From Methyloglobulus morosus KoM1 (GTDB lineage Bacteria; Pseudomonadota; Gammaproteobacteria; Methylococcales; Methylomonadaceae): a stretch of 64,000 nt of DNA. The position numbers and the translations under genes were made by a program. Of this stretch, positions 45,340-56,072 are shown one piece after another. Location: NCBI RefSeq assembly GCF_000496735.2, contig NZ_AYLO01000011.1:1-64000 (forward strand). The letters are read 5' to 3'. The notes below the pieces were generated by a model. It was not told the origin of the DNA. It did not search any database and saw nothing but the letters and a program-made list of their open reading frames with translations. Position 1 is the stretch's first letter; each line of letters opens with the position of its first letter.

Positions 45340-47057
45340 GCTATTCCAGGTTTCAGTTTAGCCTGTAAAAACGCCAAAATCCCTTCGAGTGGAATTTCTT
45401 CATTTTGCTCTGAGGTCCTTGATTTATATTCGACCATTCCCGCTTCCAATCCTCGGTCGCTTATAACGATACAATGCGGTATCCCTATCAGTTCCATATC
45501 TGAAAACATAAAGCCAGCACGTACTTTGCGGTCATCAAACAATACCTCAATACCCGCTTTCAACAGGTCTTGATACAGCTTTTCAGCCGCGAGCTTAAGG
45601 CGTTCTGATTTGTGCAAATTCATCGGGCAAATGGCAACCTGAAAAGGCGCAAGGCTCACAGGCCAGATAATGCCCCTGGCATCATGGTTTTGTTCAATGG
45701 CTGAGGCTACGACACGGGAGATGCCGATGCCATAACAACCCATAATCATCGTTTGGTTTTTGCCGTCTTCATTGATAATCCCGGCTTTCATGGATTCGCT
45801 GTATTTGGTGCCGAGTTGGAATATGTGGCCGACCTCGATACCACGGGCGATGTGCAATTGGCCTTGCCCGTCTGGGCTAATATCACCCTCAACAACAGTT
45901 CGGATGTCTTCAATATGGTTAGGCAACGATAAATCACGCTCCCAGTTAACACCCGTAAAATGCTGCCCATCTTCATTGGCACCACAAACAAAATCCGACA
46001 TTAAAGTCACGCTGCGATCAGCTATGATTTTTATATTCAGGTTAATGGGGCCTATCGAACCGGGTTTGCAATGGCAACTCTGGATGATTTCCGCATCGCT
46101 GGCGAAAGTGAGCGGCACAGCGACACCCTCAATTTTTTCGGCTTTAATAGGATTAAGTACGTGGTCACCCCTTAATAGAAGGGCAACTAAACTGCCATCA
46201 TCGCCTTTGACAACCAGGGTCTTGAGACATTGCTGCACTGGCGCATTAAAAAATTGGCTGACATCTTCAATACTGTGCTGACTAGGTGTGCTGACTTTTT
46301 TGAGTTCGACACCAGCCTTAGCGCGGCTGCCTTTAGGCATAACAACTTCTGCTTTTTCGATATTAGCCGCATAATCGCTACCATCCGAAAACGCAATCGC
46401 ATCTTCACCCGATTCCGCCAACACATGAAACTCGTGGGACACTGCGCCACCAATCGAACCCGAATCGGCGATTACGGCGCGAAATTTCAGCCCAAAGCGG
46501 GTGAATATCGTGGTGTAGGCTTGGTGCATCAGATCGTAGGTTTCTTGCAACGATTCTTGGCTTAAGTGGAAAGAATACGCATCTTTCATGATGAATTCAC
46601 GGCAACGCATTACGCCGAAACGCGGGCGGATTTCATCACGGAATTTGGTCTGTATTTGATAGTACGTAATAGGCAATTGCTTATAGCTTTTGATTTCGTT
46701 GCGCGCAAGGTCAGTGATAATTTCTTCGTGCGTAGGCCCCAGACAAAAATCGCGGTCATGGCGGTCTTTAAGGCGGGCAAGTTCTGGCCCGTATTTCTCC
46801 CAGCGCCCGGTTTCTTGCCATAGCTCTGCCGGCTGCAACGCAGGCATCAGCACTTCCAACGCCCCTGCCCTATCCATTTCTTCCCTTACGATCGCCTCTA
46901 CCTTTCTTAGAACCCGTAGCCCCAATGGCAACCATGTATACAGGCCGGCCGCCAACTTGCGGATCAATCCTGCCCGTATCATCAACTGATGGCTGATTAC
47001 AACCGCATCGGCAGGAATTTCTTTAACAGTGTTGAGTAAATTTTGAGAGGTACGCAT
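45336..47057 (-). CDS. proS: Prolyl-tRNA synthetase
   Basis: 573 residues, class II synthetase of the bacterial type with an editing insertion (about 220-400). Motif 2 and 3 ([24 protein letters not shown] split; YGIGISRV) and the C-terminal anticodon-binding domain ([10 protein letters not shown]). Charges tRNA-Pro and edits mischarged Ala. Confidence 0.96.
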   Translation of the reverse strand: MRTSQNLLNTVKEIPADAVVISHQLMIRAGLIRKLAAGLYTWLPLGLRVLRKVEAIVREEMDRAGALEVLMPALQPAELWQETGRWEKYGPELARLKDRHDRDFCLGPTHEEIITDLARNEIKSYKQLPITYYQIQTKFRDEIRPRFGVMRCREFIMKDAYSFHLSQESLQETYDLMHQAYTTIFTRFGLKFRAVIADSGSIGGAVSHEFHVLAESGEDAIAFSDGSDYAANIEKAEVVMPKGSRAKAGVELKKVSTPSQHSIEDVSQFFNAPVQQCLKTLVVKGDDGSLVALLLRGDHVLNPIKAEKIEGVAVPLTFASDAEIIQSCHCKPGSIGPINLNIKIIADRSVTLMSDFVCGANEDGQHFTGVNWERDLSLPNHIEDIRTVVEGDISPDGQGQLHIARGIEVGHIFQLGTKYSESMKAGIINEDGKNQTMIMGCYGIGISRVVASAIEQNHDARGIIWPVSLAPFQVAICPMNLHKSERLKLAAEKLYQDLLKAGIEVLFDDRKVRAGFMFSDMELIGIPHCIVISDRGLEAGMVEYKSRTSEQNEEIPLEGILAFLQAKLKPGIA

Positions 47058-47480
47058 TTGCTTTCTTGATGGATGAAAAGAGTCGTTTTTTCGAAGTAAA
47101 CAGTATTATTGTATCGTTGCCATTAAGCCAAAGACTTGTATTGGGGGATTATCACAAATTCTGAGTTGATATAAAAACCCAAGGTACTAAAAATACTAGG
47201 GGCTTATTTTGCTGTTGAAAATTATCCCCAGTGTTGGCCCTAGGTTGGATAAGCAATAAGAAGAAATTAATGAACAGCCCCGTTATTGACAACATCGGCA
47301 CCTCGAACCGGAGCCGAACCGGTGCGGCGTTGGCATTGAGGGACTTTAAGCCCCTTGACGCATTGAATATGCGACCCCTTGATACCCCGCAACAGTTACA
47401 TAAGTCCATATTTTTAATTATATATAACATTTAGTTACAAGACACTGAAGTTTCAAAGTTGATAGGTAGGGTTAGCTCCA
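47058..47480. other. Non-coding stretch left of integrase remnant
   Basis: Upstream of proS. Short frames on both strands (47152-47430, 47231-47434) have no ribosome site or family match. No tRNA that might serve as attachment site is visible. Confidence 0.45.
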
Positions 47481-47484
47481 CCAG

Positions 47485-47640
47485 CAATAAACCACTCAAC
47501 GTATTTAAGCGAATGACGACAGGCAAACTTCAGCGAGTAACATTGGGTAAGTTTCCAGATTTAACGTGAAAACTTGAACTATCTACATTAACCGTATTGG
47601 CTCAAGGAATCAACCCCACCGAAAAAAACGCCCTGACTAT
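47485..47640 (+). pseudogene. Fragment of phage-type tyrosine integrase (DUF4102 arm domain)
   Basis: In one frame the conceptual translation gives KRMTTGKLQRVTLGKFPDLT, a TGA at 47567-47569, then LTVLAQGINPTEKNA. This is the N-terminal arm-binding domain of DUF4102-type integrases (LGxFPDLT...A...LAQGINP). Start, stop and the catalytic domain are missing, so it is a relic of an integrated element, cut at its right by an IS3-type end. Confidence 0.65.
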
Positions 47641-47760
47641 TGTGCAATGGTCAATATTAACCGGACACTTTCTTAGGCAGCATTCCTATAAAAATTCCGT
47701 TCAAATTCAAGTGGGGTTTGATAGCCTTCACGCCGCTTGACTTGGATAACAGTATCTACG
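47641..47760 (-). mobile_element. Truncated right end of an IS3-family insertion sequence
   Basis: The minus strand encodes the last 27 or so residues of an OrfB-type transposase, VKRREGYQTPLEFERNFY and stop TAA at 47673-47675, followed by GAAAGTGTCCGGTTAATATT, a plausible terminal repeat. The rest of the transposase is absent: upstream the frame runs directly into the 3' end of the DUF4145 gene, whose stop TAG is at 47764-47766. Confidence 0.6.
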
Positions 47761-47763
47761 GCT

Positions 47764-48426
47764 CTACTCGATATTTCTTTTTGGGATTTCATTTACCTGT
47801 TTTAAAGATTTTTTAGCTAAGACATCTTCTTTCAGTATATGCTCGACAATGTCCAATATATTACTGGCAATATCTTTAGATGGTTTGTAAGCCCGATGAG
47901 CTGATGCATTACCTGAGTTGACAAGAAATTTTAAAATTTCATATTGAGTATTTGTTATATATCCGTTTGACTTAAACTTTGTTAATTTTTCTGCAAATCC
48001 ACCTATATCACCTATCGATTCAGTTAGAATCGTGTCAACCAGGGTTCTACTACAAATAGAAAAAGAAATGTAATTCCCTTGATTGTAGTTTGAATATAAT
48101 TCACCAAGTAAATCGAAATAATCCAGGTTGATATCTTTGAACCAATTAGGTTGAACCCTCTCAAGTTTTTTTGGAACTTGATATTCATGCGGCTTGTATT
48201 TGGGATCCGAGGTTGGGATTTCTTCAGTATAGTAAATGTGTATTCTTTCACATCCCAAGCATTGACAGACCTGTTCCGTAATTTCTTTTAATGTGTACGT
48301 TGACTCAGAAAGATCAGTTTTTTCTTTTTTGAAAGCAACCTCATGAACATGCCATTTTGAAGTTTCGAATACCATCTTCTGTACTGTATTAGCATCACAA
48401 TAAGTACAAAATTTTAAATTTTTCAT
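47764..48426 (-). CDS. DUF4145-like protein, AT-rich, probably acquired
   Basis: 220 residues. N-terminal zinc-knuckle-like CTYCDANT with a later CQCLGC; C-terminal helical region (VDTILTESIGDIGGFAEKL, NSGNASAHRAYKPS) matching DUF4145 domains found in restriction and defence-related proteins. The gene is clearly richer in A+T than its neighbours (Lys, Ile, Asn codons). It abuts the IS3 remnant, so its 3' end may have been reshaped. Function not established. Confidence 0.7.
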   Translation of the reverse strand: MKNLKFCTYCDANTVQKMVFETSKWHVHEVAFKKEKTDLSESTYTLKEITEQVCQCLGCERIHIYYTEEIPTSDPKYKPHEYQVPKKLERVQPNWFKDINLDYFDLLGELYSNYNQGNYISFSICSRTLVDTILTESIGDIGGFAEKLTKFKSNGYITNTQYEILKFLVNSGNASAHRAYKPSKDIASNILDIVEHILKEDVLAKKSLKQVNEIPKRNIE

Positions 48427-48466
48427 AAAAATTTAATCTATTAAGGGATTAAAAACTAGAATCTGC

Positions 48467-49558
48467 TCACGTATTCTGAATAACAATATTCGGAAACCGC
48501 GTACTAAAATCCTTCGCCTTCAACGCCAATTTTGCCGTCGCTTTACGGGCAATGGCTTTGTACATCTGTGCGGCTGGGCTGTTTGGGTCAATGGCAACGG
48601 TCGGTTGGCCGGAATCGGCCTGGATGCGTATGTTGATATCCAGCGGCAGCGCGCCCAGGAAGTCGACATGGTTAGTTTCCGCCATCGCCATGCCGCCGCC
48701 CGTGCCAAAGATGGGTTCGCTATGGCCGCAATTGCTGCAAATGTGCATGCTCATGTTTTCGACAACACCCAATACCGGCACATTCACTTTTTGGAACATG
48801 CCCAGGCCACGCTGGGCATCGATCAGGGCGATGTCTTGCGGTGTGGTGACGATAATCGCACCGCTGACGGGTATCTGTTGCGATAAGGTCAATTGGATGT
48901 CGCCGGTGCCGGGCGGCAGGTCGACGATCAAATAATCGACATTGTCCCAATTGGTGTCCCTGAGCAATTGCTGCAAGGCGTTGGTGACCATCGGGCCGCG
49001 CCAGATCATGGCTTGGCCTGCATCCACCAGATAACCGATAGACATGGTTTGGATGTTATAGGCAACCTTCGGCAGCATGGTCTTGTTGTCCCGGCTTTCG
49101 GGATAACCGGACAAGCCGAGCATGGTAGGGATGCTGGGGCCATAAATATCGGCATCCAGAATGCCGACGTTAGCCCCTTCTGCCGATAACGCCAAGGCCA
49201 AATTGACGGCGGTGGTGGATTTACCCACTCCGCCCTTACCCGAAGCCACCGCGATGATGTTTTTGATGTGGGGCTGGGGTTTTAAGGCTTGCTGTACGGC
49301 ATGCGAGATGATTTTGGTGGAAACTTCTACCGTAATGGCACCAATGCCCGGAAGTGCTTGCAACTGCTGCATCACCAATGCTTTTAATTCATCATGATAA
49401 CTTAAGGCCGGATAACCGAGTTCTATTTTGACAGTAACGTCATTGTTTTCTATGGCTATTGCCTTAACCGACTTTGCGGAAATAAGGTCAAGGCCGTGGT
49501 TAGGGTCGATGGTGGCTTTAAGGACGTTTTCTACGTCGGTTTTGGAAATGTCGGTCAT
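48467..49558 (-). CDS. mrp: Fe-S carrier ATPase Mrp/ApbC family
   Basis: 363 residues. N-terminal MIP18 (DUF59) domain (1-90), then a deviant Walker A GKGGVGKST, DADIYGPSIP switch and DLPPGTGD Walker B. C-terminal CxxC pair in ICSNCGHSEP for a bridging [4Fe-4S] cluster between monomers. Transfers Fe-S clusters to targets; divergent from metG as in many gammaproteobacteria. Confidence 0.95.
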   Translation of the reverse strand: MTDISKTDVENVLKATIDPNHGLDLISAKSVKAIAIENNDVTVKIELGYPALSYHDELKALVMQQLQALPGIGAITVEVSTKIISHAVQQALKPQPHIKNIIAVASGKGGVGKSTTAVNLALALSAEGANVGILDADIYGPSIPTMLGLSGYPESRDNKTMLPKVAYNIQTMSIGYLVDAGQAMIWRGPMVTNALQQLLRDTNWDNVDYLIVDLPPGTGDIQLTLSQQIPVSGAIIVTTPQDIALIDAQRGLGMFQKVNVPVLGVVENMSMHICSNCGHSEPIFGTGGGMAMAETNHVDFLGALPLDINIRIQADSGQPTVAIDPNSPAAQMYKAIARKATAKLALKAKDFSTRFPNIVIQNT

Positions 49559-49736
49559 TTAAATTGAAATCCTGGGGTTTAATCTGGGCTGGGGATAGAA
49601 ACGCAAAATTCTACATTTCTGCGATGGTGCCATTTTACAGCAAATCGACCTACCATGCCCCAATGCTACCCAATATCCCAACATGCCGCTGTTTATGCCA
49701 TAATGCGCCATTATTTTTGACCTGTTCGTATACCCC

Positions 49737-51779
49737 ATGTCCATAAGAAAAATCCTGGTTACCAGCGCCCTACCCTATGCCAACGGCCCTATCCATATCG
49801 GCCATTTAGTCGAATACATACAGACCGATATTTGGGTACGTTTTCAGAAGCAACGCGGTAACGTATGTTATTACGTGTGTGCCGACGACACGCATGGCAC
49901 CCCCATTATGCTGAGGGCCGACATGGAGGGCATTACGCCGGAAGCGCTTATTGCCCAAGTGAGCAAGGAACATCAGGCGGATTTCGCCGAATTCGGCGTG
50001 GCTTTCGACAATTACCACAGCACCCATTCCGAAGAAAACAAAATGCTTTCCTCGTTAATCTACGAACGCTTGCGGGATGCCGGACATATCACCTCGCGGA
50101 CAATTACCCAAGGTTACGATCCGGTCAAGAAGATGTTCTTGTCCGACCGTTTTATTAAGGGCGATTGCCCTAAATGCGGTGCGTTGGAGCAGTATGGCGA
50201 CGGCTGCGAAGTGTGCGGCTCGACGTATTCGCCTACCGATCTAAAAAATGCCGTATCGGCGATTTCTGGAGCTAAGCCCGTTCCGAAAGAGTCCGTCCAT
50301 TACTTTTTCAATCTGGAAAATTTCAACGACATGCTGCGCGACTGGACGACTGCGGGGCATTTGCAACCTGAAATCGCCAATAAACTGGCGGAGTGGCTGG
50401 ACGGCGGCTTGAAACAATGGGACATCAGCCGCGATGCGCCGTATTTCGGCTTTGAAATACCCGATGCACCGGACAAATACTTTTACGTCTGGCTGGATGC
50501 ACCGATTGGTTACATGGCAAGCTTTCTTAACCTGTGCAATAAGCAGGGGCTGGATTTCGATGAATTCTGGCGTACCGACAGCGATGCTGAGCTATACCAT
50601 TTTATCGGCAAGGATATTATTTACTTTCATGCGCTGTTTTGGCCGGCGATGTTGGACGGGGCAGCGTTCAGGACACCCAGCGCCATTTTCGCGCACGGCT
50701 TTTTGACCGTGAATGGCGAAAAGATGTCCAAATCGCGTGGCACCTTTGTCAAGGCAAGGACCTATCTCGATCACCTAAACCCAGAATACCTGCGCTATTA
50801 TTTCGCCGCCAAAATCAGCGCCGGGGTGGATGACATCGACCTTAATTTCGACGACTTCAGCCAACGGGTCAATTCCGATATCGTCGGTAAAGTCGTCAAT
50901 ATCGCCAGCCGATGCAGTGGCTTCATCAGCAAACGCTTTGCCAATCGCTTATCCGATAACTGCTCGGAACCCGGTTTATTTGCCGATTTTATCAACGCCA
51001 ACGATACCATTGCCGAGTTGTACGAGACCCGTGAATTTGCCAAAGCCATGCGTGAAATCATGACCTTGGCAGACAAGGCCAATGCGTATATCGACGACAA
51101 AAAGCCCTGGTTGCTTGCGAAAGAAGAAGGCAAAGACCAGGAGTTACACGATGTCTGCTCGATGGGGCTTAACCTGTTCCGTGTGTTGGCCGCTTATCTT
51201 AAGCCTGTGCTACCCGCGCTGGTCAAGGAAGCCGAACAGTTTTTGGCCATTGAAAGCCAACACTGGGTGACCGGATTACAGCCACTGGAAGGCCATACCA
51301 TCAATGAATTCAAGCCGCTGATGACTCGGGTTGAAGCCGACAAAATCGCGGCAATCATCGAGGCATCGAAAGAAAACCTGGAAAAAACCAGCGATAAAGC
51401 CAAAACAAATCCCAAGGCCGAAACCAAAGCCAAACAATTTGAAGCCATCGCCGACACCATCCAAATCGACGACTTCGCCAAACTGGATATACGTATCGCC
51501 AAAATCATCAAGGCGGAATCTGTACCGGAAGCGGACAAATTATTGAAATTGACCGTCAATATCGGTGATGAAACCAGGACGGTATTCGCAGGCATCAAGT
51601 CCGCGTACAAACCGGAAGACTTGGAAGGACGCTTAACCGTCGTATTAGCCAACCTTGCCCCTCGTAAAATGAAGTTTGGCTTATCCGAAGGCATGGTGCT
51701 GGCAGCAGGGCCGGGCGGGAAGGATATTTTTGTGTTGAGCCCTGACGAGGGCGCGGTTGCAGGAATGCGGGTTAAGTAG
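49737..51779 (+). CDS. metG: Methionyl-tRNA synthetase
   Basis: 680 residues. HIGH-type [12 protein letters not shown], zinc knuckles [11 protein letters not shown] and CEVCG, KMSKS in [11 protein letters not shown], and a C-terminal tRNA-binding domain ([12 protein letters not shown]...) after a Lys-rich linker. Housekeeping enzyme; the full length including the EMAP-like domain is present. Confidence 0.97.
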   Translation: MSIRKILVTSALPYANGPIHIGHLVEYIQTDIWVRFQKQRGNVCYYVCADDTHGTPIMLRADMEGITPEALIAQVSKEHQADFAEFGVAFDNYHSTHSEENKMLSSLIYERLRDAGHITSRTITQGYDPVKKMFLSDRFIKGDCPKCGALEQYGDGCEVCGSTYSPTDLKNAVSAISGAKPVPKESVHYFFNLENFNDMLRDWTTAGHLQPEIANKLAEWLDGGLKQWDISRDAPYFGFEIPDAPDKYFYVWLDAPIGYMASFLNLCNKQGLDFDEFWRTDSDAELYHFIGKDIIYFHALFWPAMLDGAAFRTPSAIFAHGFLTVNGEKMSKSRGTFVKARTYLDHLNPEYLRYYFAAKISAGVDDIDLNFDDFSQRVNSDIVGKVVNIASRCSGFISKRFANRLSDNCSEPGLFADFINANDTIAELYETREFAKAMREIMTLADKANAYIDDKKPWLLAKEEGKDQELHDVCSMGLNLFRVLAAYLKPVLPALVKEAEQFLAIESQHWVTGLQPLEGHTINEFKPLMTRVEADKIAAIIEASKENLEKTSDKAKTNPKAETKAKQFEAIADTIQIDDFAKLDIRIAKIIKAESVPEADKLLKLTVNIGDETRTVFAGIKSAYKPEDLEGRLTVVLANLAPRKMKFGLSEGMVLAAGPGGKDIFVLSPDEGAVAGMRVK

Positions 51780-52077
51780 TTGATTTTATTTGTGGTAAGG
51801 TTGTCGAGCCGGGCGGAATCAAGTTGACATCAATTTCCTGACTAAGATACCGTCATTCCGGCAGGGACTACCGCCAAAGATAGCGGAAGTGCGGCAGGCA
51901 AGTAGGAACTTGCGCCGCTTGCTGGGAAGGTCCAGGTACCAAGAATTATAAAAAGGCCGTTCGTGGTGAACCTGCGGCTTGGTTAATAGCCAGGTAAAAC
52001 AATAAGCCTAAAAGAATCAAATCCTCCATGCTATAGTGTATGGTATTAATTATGCCTACCATCCTCGGAGATCCATC

Positions 52078-52491
52078 ATGAAAATCACTGACTGGACATC
52101 TCCACAAGCAGGACGACTTCCCTATACCTACGACAACTTCGCCAAAGCAAAGGTTTTTGTATTTAGCAAATGGTGCGAAAGTGCTGTTGACTGCAAACTA
52201 ACCCAACCCACCGACCTTTCGGGTTCCTGTAAATACGGGTCACTGTTTATGCAGTATGTTTTTGGCGGCACCATCCGTGGACATTATGAGCATCAATACA
52301 ATTTCATCAATGGCCGACTCGTGGACCTTAGCCATGACGCAATCGATGTCGGGCGCATGAGCAACCCCTACCTGCATGAACCGGATTATTTTGTGATCCC
52401 GGAATTCCAAGTATCCTTGACCCAATGCTCGCCGCGCGCAGAACAATGGGCAGAGGAATTTCTGGGAAATCAGCGAGTCAGACCGAATTAA
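52078..52491 (+). CDS. Unknown 137-residue protein
   Basis: From the ATG at 52078 (GGAG ribosome site); an earlier in-frame ATG lacks one. Soluble, with CKYGSLFMQYVFGGTIRGHYEH and FINGRLVDLSHDAIDVGRM as the most distinctive parts. Four cysteines. No domain recognised, but the sequence looks like a conserved globular protein. Preceded by 298 bases without genes. Confidence 0.65.
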   Translation: MKITDWTSPQAGRLPYTYDNFAKAKVFVFSKWCESAVDCKLTQPTDLSGSCKYGSLFMQYVFGGTIRGHYEHQYNFINGRLVDLSHDAIDVGRMSNPYLHEPDYFVIPEFQVSLTQCSPRAEQWAEEFLGNQRVRPN

Positions 52492-52573
52492 ACGTAGTGC
52501 AATCAATTGGTTGTGTTCACGTATTTCGCGTTGCTACATACGGCTGTGAATTAACCGGCCCTAGCTTGATACC

Positions 52574-52957
52574 CTATTTTTTGATGTAAACATTCCATGC
52601 CCGCAACGCATTGCAACCGTCATTGCTTTCGGATGTCACTTTAATCCACGCCTTACCTTCCAGCAAGGGTTCTGACAACTTGCCCTTGACACGGTAATGC
52701 CCGCTAGCAAGCGGGACTATGTCGACATCAAGCAATTTATTATTCACCCACACCTTGATGGTCTTACCATCGGTATTGTCTGAAGTCATAAACTCGAATT
52801 CTTGGAATGAGCTGACTTGGGCATTGTCGAGGGGCTTTTCTTGCATAAACTTCGGCGGATGGCAGGTGACAATAAAATCGCCATGATGTCCGGTACGCGC
52901 GCCCGCAATGGCATTTGCCGACATCAGCAAGCCTAATAAAAAAAGACTGTTTTTCAT
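52574..52957 (-). CDS. Unknown secreted protein
   Basis: 127 residues from the ATG at 52957, which gives a clear signal peptide (MKNSLFLLGLLMSANAIAGA); the frame is open further upstream. Mature part contains HHGDFIVTCHPP and two more cysteines near the C-terminus (NDGCNALRAW), so a disulfide is possible. Beta-rich, periplasmic. No family recognised. Confidence 0.7.
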   Translation of the reverse strand: MKNSLFLLGLLMSANAIAGARTGHHGDFIVTCHPPKFMQEKPLDNAQVSSFQEFEFMTSDNTDGKTIKVWVNNKLLDVDIVPLASGHYRVKGKLSEPLLEGKAWIKVTSESNDGCNALRAWNVYIKK

Positions 52958-53168
52958 AAAGTGTGACCCTCTCTTATTTTTATATGTAGTTAACAACTGT
53001 TCCGGGATCATAAAATGAACTTTGGTTGCCTTTGAGTCCATCGTACCCTGACGTTAATGTATATCCTTTTACACAAATCGTGTTGATGTGAATCAAAATT
53101 CAGATTGTAAAATTAAACCTTATCTATCCAGGATCGAGGAATGATGCTTAATCCTATATAATAAAAGC

Positions 53169-53747
53169 ATGATTTCAATCGACCAAATCAACGCCATCCT
53201 CCCCCAAACCCAATGCGGACAGTGCGGCTATAAGGGTTGTAAGCCGTATGCGGAAGCGATCGCCTTGGGTCGAGCCGACATTAACCAATGTCCGCCAGGG
53301 GGCGATGAGGGCATTTTGGAGTTGGCTACGTTATTGGAATTAAAGACTAAGCCGTTAAATCCTGAGTTTGGGGTGCATAAGCCCAAGCACGTTGCGTTTA
53401 TTGTTGAAGAGGATTGCATCGGTTGCGCCAAGTGTATCGCCGCGTGTCCCGTGGATGCCATTTTGGGTGCGGCGAAGTTGATGCATACGGTGATCTCTGC
53501 GGAATGTACAGGTTGCGAATTATGCGTTGCACCGTGTCCAGTTGATTGCATTGAGATGAAACCGCTATCTATCGCACTTTCTCTAGCACAAAAATCCGCC
53601 TGCAAAATGACGGCAATGCGCCGCTATGAGGCACGGAATCGCCGTAAAGCTTACGAGGCTTTGGAAAAAGCTGAAAAGGTAAGGAAACAGAAAGAAGCGT
53701 TGTTGCTTATGCATTCTGATACCGGTATTGATAGATCTTCAGCCTAA
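53169..53747 (+). CDS. rsxB: RnfB/RsxB-like Fe-S protein without membrane anchor
   Basis: 192 residues. A four-cysteine cluster motif ([14 protein letters not shown] ... NQCPPGGD) and two ferredoxin-type 4Fe-4S motifs ([12 protein letters not shown] and [12 protein letters not shown]). The usual hydrophobic N-terminal helix of RnfB is missing: the protein starts at the cluster region. A Lys/Glu-rich tail follows. Adjacent to nth, as in gammaproteobacteria with an rnf/rsx operon, but no other rnf gene lies here. Confidence 0.85.
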   Translation: MISIDQINAILPQTQCGQCGYKGCKPYAEAIALGRADINQCPPGGDEGILELATLLELKTKPLNPEFGVHKPKHVAFIVEEDCIGCAKCIAACPVDAILGAAKLMHTVISAECTGCELCVAPCPVDCIEMKPLSIALSLAQKSACKMTAMRRYEARNRRKAYEALEKAEKVRKQKEALLLMHSDTGIDRSSA

Positions 53748-53758
53748 GCGTACCCCTA

Positions 53759-54397
53759 ATGAACCAACAAAAAAGACAGGGCATTTTCGATCGCCTTGCC
53801 GAAGCCATTCCAGAACCTACCACTGAACTGAATTATTCCACAGCGTTTGAATTACTCATCGCCGTGGTGTTGTCGGCGCAAGCCACCGATGTCGGCGTTA
53901 ACAAGGCGACCGCAAAACTGTTCCCAGTCGCCAACACGCCGGAAGCGATTTTGGCTTTGGGCTTAGAAGGCCTGAAAGCCTACATCAAAACCATCGGTTT
54001 GTTTAATGCCAAAGCCGCCAATATCATCTCACTCTGTCAGCAATTATTGGATAAGCATAAAGGAAAAGTGCCTGAAACCAGGGCGGAACTTGAAGCCCTG
54101 GCGGGTGTCGGAAGAAAGACCGCCAATGTCATTCTCAACACGGCATTTGGTCAGCATACGATAGCCGTGGATACGCATATCTTCCGTGTTTCTAACCGCA
54201 CCAAGATTGCGCCCGGTAAAAATGTGCTGGAAGTCGAGCGCAAATTGGATAAATGGGTGCCTAAAGGCCACAAAAAAAATGCCCATCATTTACTAATTTT
54301 GCACGGGCGGTATACTTGCGTTGCGAGAAAACCGAAGTGTGGTCAGTGTGTTATTGCTGATTTGTGCGAATACGACAATAAAGCCGTAAATAGCTAA
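53759..54397 (+). CDS. nth: Endonuclease III
   Basis: 212 residues. Helix-hairpin-helix and catalytic Lys/Asp region (LEALAGVGRKTANVILN, then AVDTHIFRVSNR), and the C-terminal [4Fe-4S] cluster C-x6-C-x2-C-x5-C in CVARKPKCGQCVIADLC. DNA glycosylase/AP lyase for oxidised pyrimidines. Follows the RsxB-like gene by 11 bases. Confidence 0.96.
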   Translation: MNQQKRQGIFDRLAEAIPEPTTELNYSTAFELLIAVVLSAQATDVGVNKATAKLFPVANTPEAILALGLEGLKAYIKTIGLFNAKAANIISLCQQLLDKHKGKVPETRAELEALAGVGRKTANVILNTAFGQHTIAVDTHIFRVSNRTKIAPGKNVLEVERKLDKWVPKGHKKNAHHLLILHGRYTCVARKPKCGQCVIADLCEYDNKAVNS

Positions 54398-54564
54398 GAC
54401 GGCTAATCTTTGCTGGAAAGAAATCGGCGAGTTCTGTATAGTTTGTTTGTTTTACCGCCTACGTAAGGGTTATTCATTCCTTATTCAGCTCTGAAAGGAT
54501 ATCGTAACCCGCCTTCGGTATGAGAATATCGATGCTTAAAATTTATAACCCTGGAGATAACACG

Positions 54565-55140
54565 ATGAAGAAAATGAACAAAACCCCTTTAGCAGCCGCC
54601 ATGGGTGCCGCCCTGATTTCATCCTTTGCCGCAATGCCGGCCAATGCCGAAACCAATCCCTTTGGTATGACGGAATTGTCTTCAGGTTATATGCAATTGG
54701 CTGAAATGAAGTGCGGTGCGTCTATGGGCATGGCAGAACCTAAAAAAGCGGCCGAAGGTGCGTGCGCTGGCAGCAAAGCGGCACCAGCAGCCAAGAAAGC
54801 CGACGGTTCATGCGGCGAAGGCAAATGCGGCACCATGATGAAAGACGGCAAAATGAAAGAAGGCATGGAAAAATCCTGCGGTGCCATGATGAAAGGCAAG
54901 GAAGGCGCATGTGGCGATAAAAAGGCCGCAAAAGAAGGCAGTTGCGGTGCAGCCTGTGCCGAAGGCATGAAAAACTGCGAAGCGGCCAAAAAGATGGAAG
55001 GTGCATGCGGCGCTAAGATGAAAGGTTGCGGTGAAGGCATGACCGGTTGCACTGAAATGATGAAAAGTAAGGATGGTTCATGTGGTGCTACAAAAGCAGC
55101 GCCGCCAGCTGCAGCGCCTGCTGCACCAGTAACAAAATAA
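54565..55140 (+). CDS. bufA: Bufferin/HvfA-type RiPP precursor, Cys- and Met-rich
   Basis: 191 residues from the ATG at 54565 (GGAG site). Signal peptide 1-28 ending PANA; then NPFGMTELSSGYMQLAE, the conserved leader of HvfA-like precursors. The mature part is low-complexity with 13 cysteines and about 17 methionines. EGxCG occurs four times (87-ff, 113-ff, 125-ff, 146-ff), plus two DGSCG. Cys in such motifs is converted to oxazolone/thioamide groups by a DUF692 enzyme, and products bind copper. Length is large for the class. Followed by DUF692 and DUF2063 genes. Confidence 0.85.
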   Translation: MKKMNKTPLAAAMGAALISSFAAMPANAETNPFGMTELSSGYMQLAEMKCGASMGMAEPKKAAEGACAGSKAAPAAKKADGSCGEGKCGTMMKDGKMKEGMEKSCGAMMKGKEGACGDKKAAKEGSCGAACAEGMKNCEAAKKMEGACGAKMKGCGEGMTGCTEMMKSKDGSCGATKAAPPAAAPAAPVTK

Positions 55141-55185
55141 GCTTCGCAAGCGTATTAACCGTCCACGCAATGAAGGAGGGCTGTC

Positions 55186-56070
55186 ATGCCCTCCTTTTAC
55201 AACTATCAAGGTGTTCAAATGGACACAACTCCCTATTTAGTCAATGATGCGGGCTTAGGGCTGCGTCGCCCACTCTTAAACCAAATTGTTGGCTCGCCCC
55301 CCGCTGATGTCGGGTTTTACGAAGTTGCGCCAGAAAACTGGATTACTATCGGCGGAAAATCCGGGAAACAGTTTCGTTCCATGACGGAAAGGTTCGATTT
55401 TGTCTGCCATGGTTTATCCTTATCGCTAGGCAGCACTGATCCGCTGGATGAAACCTTTGTAATTGAAGTGAAAAGGTTTTTATCCGAACACGGTATCAAG
55501 TTATACAGCGAACACCTGAGTTATTGCAGCAAAGGCGGACACCTGTACGACCTGATGCCCATCCCGTTCACAGGGGAAGCCGTAACCCATGTGGCTACAC
55601 GGATCAAGCGGGTACAGGACATCCTGGAACAACGTATCGCCATCGAAAATGTCTCTTATTACGCCGCACCCGGCCAAGAAATGGACGAGATTGATTTTTT
55701 CAATGCGGTTGTCAACGAAGCCGACTGCAACGTGTTGTTGGACATCAACAATATCTACGTCAATAGCGTCAATCATGGTTACGATGCCGACGCGTTCCTA
55801 AAAGCCATACCCGCCCATCGGATTGCTTATGCCCATATTGCCGGACATTACGTGGAAGCCGAGGATTTCCTGATCGACACCCACGGCGCAGACATCATCG
55901 ATCCGGTCTGGAAGCTGCTGGGGAAAGCATACGAGCTGTTTGGCGTGTTCCCAACTTTGTTGGAGCGCGATTTTAATCTTCCGCCTTTAGTGGAATTGTT
56001 GAAGGAAGTCAATACCATCAAAACAATCCAGGGCGATTGGCGAATTCAACACGAAAGAAAATCAGCCTGA
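55186..56070 (+). CDS. bufB: MNIO-family (DUF692) RiPP-modifying enzyme
   Basis: 294 residues, TIM-barrel-like, with GGAGG ribosome site. Metal-ligand candidates typical of multinuclear non-heme iron oxidases: H75, E109/H110, E154, D186, H217/H221, D231/H233 and E260. The family includes MbnB of methanobactin synthesis and BufB/HvfB. It should oxidise Cys residues in the precursor encoded just upstream. The start is inside the presumed operon, 45 bases after the precursor gene. Confidence 0.9.
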   Translation: MPSFYNYQGVQMDTTPYLVNDAGLGLRRPLLNQIVGSPPADVGFYEVAPENWITIGGKSGKQFRSMTERFDFVCHGLSLSLGSTDPLDETFVIEVKRFLSEHGIKLYSEHLSYCSKGGHLYDLMPIPFTGEAVTHVATRIKRVQDILEQRIAIENVSYYAAPGQEMDEIDFFNAVVNEADCNVLLDINNIYVNSVNHGYDADAFLKAIPAHRIAYAHIAGHYVEAEDFLIDTHGADIIDPVWKLLGKAYELFGVFPTLLERDFNLPPLVELLKEVNTIKTIQGDWRIQHERKSA

Positions 56071-56072
56071 CC

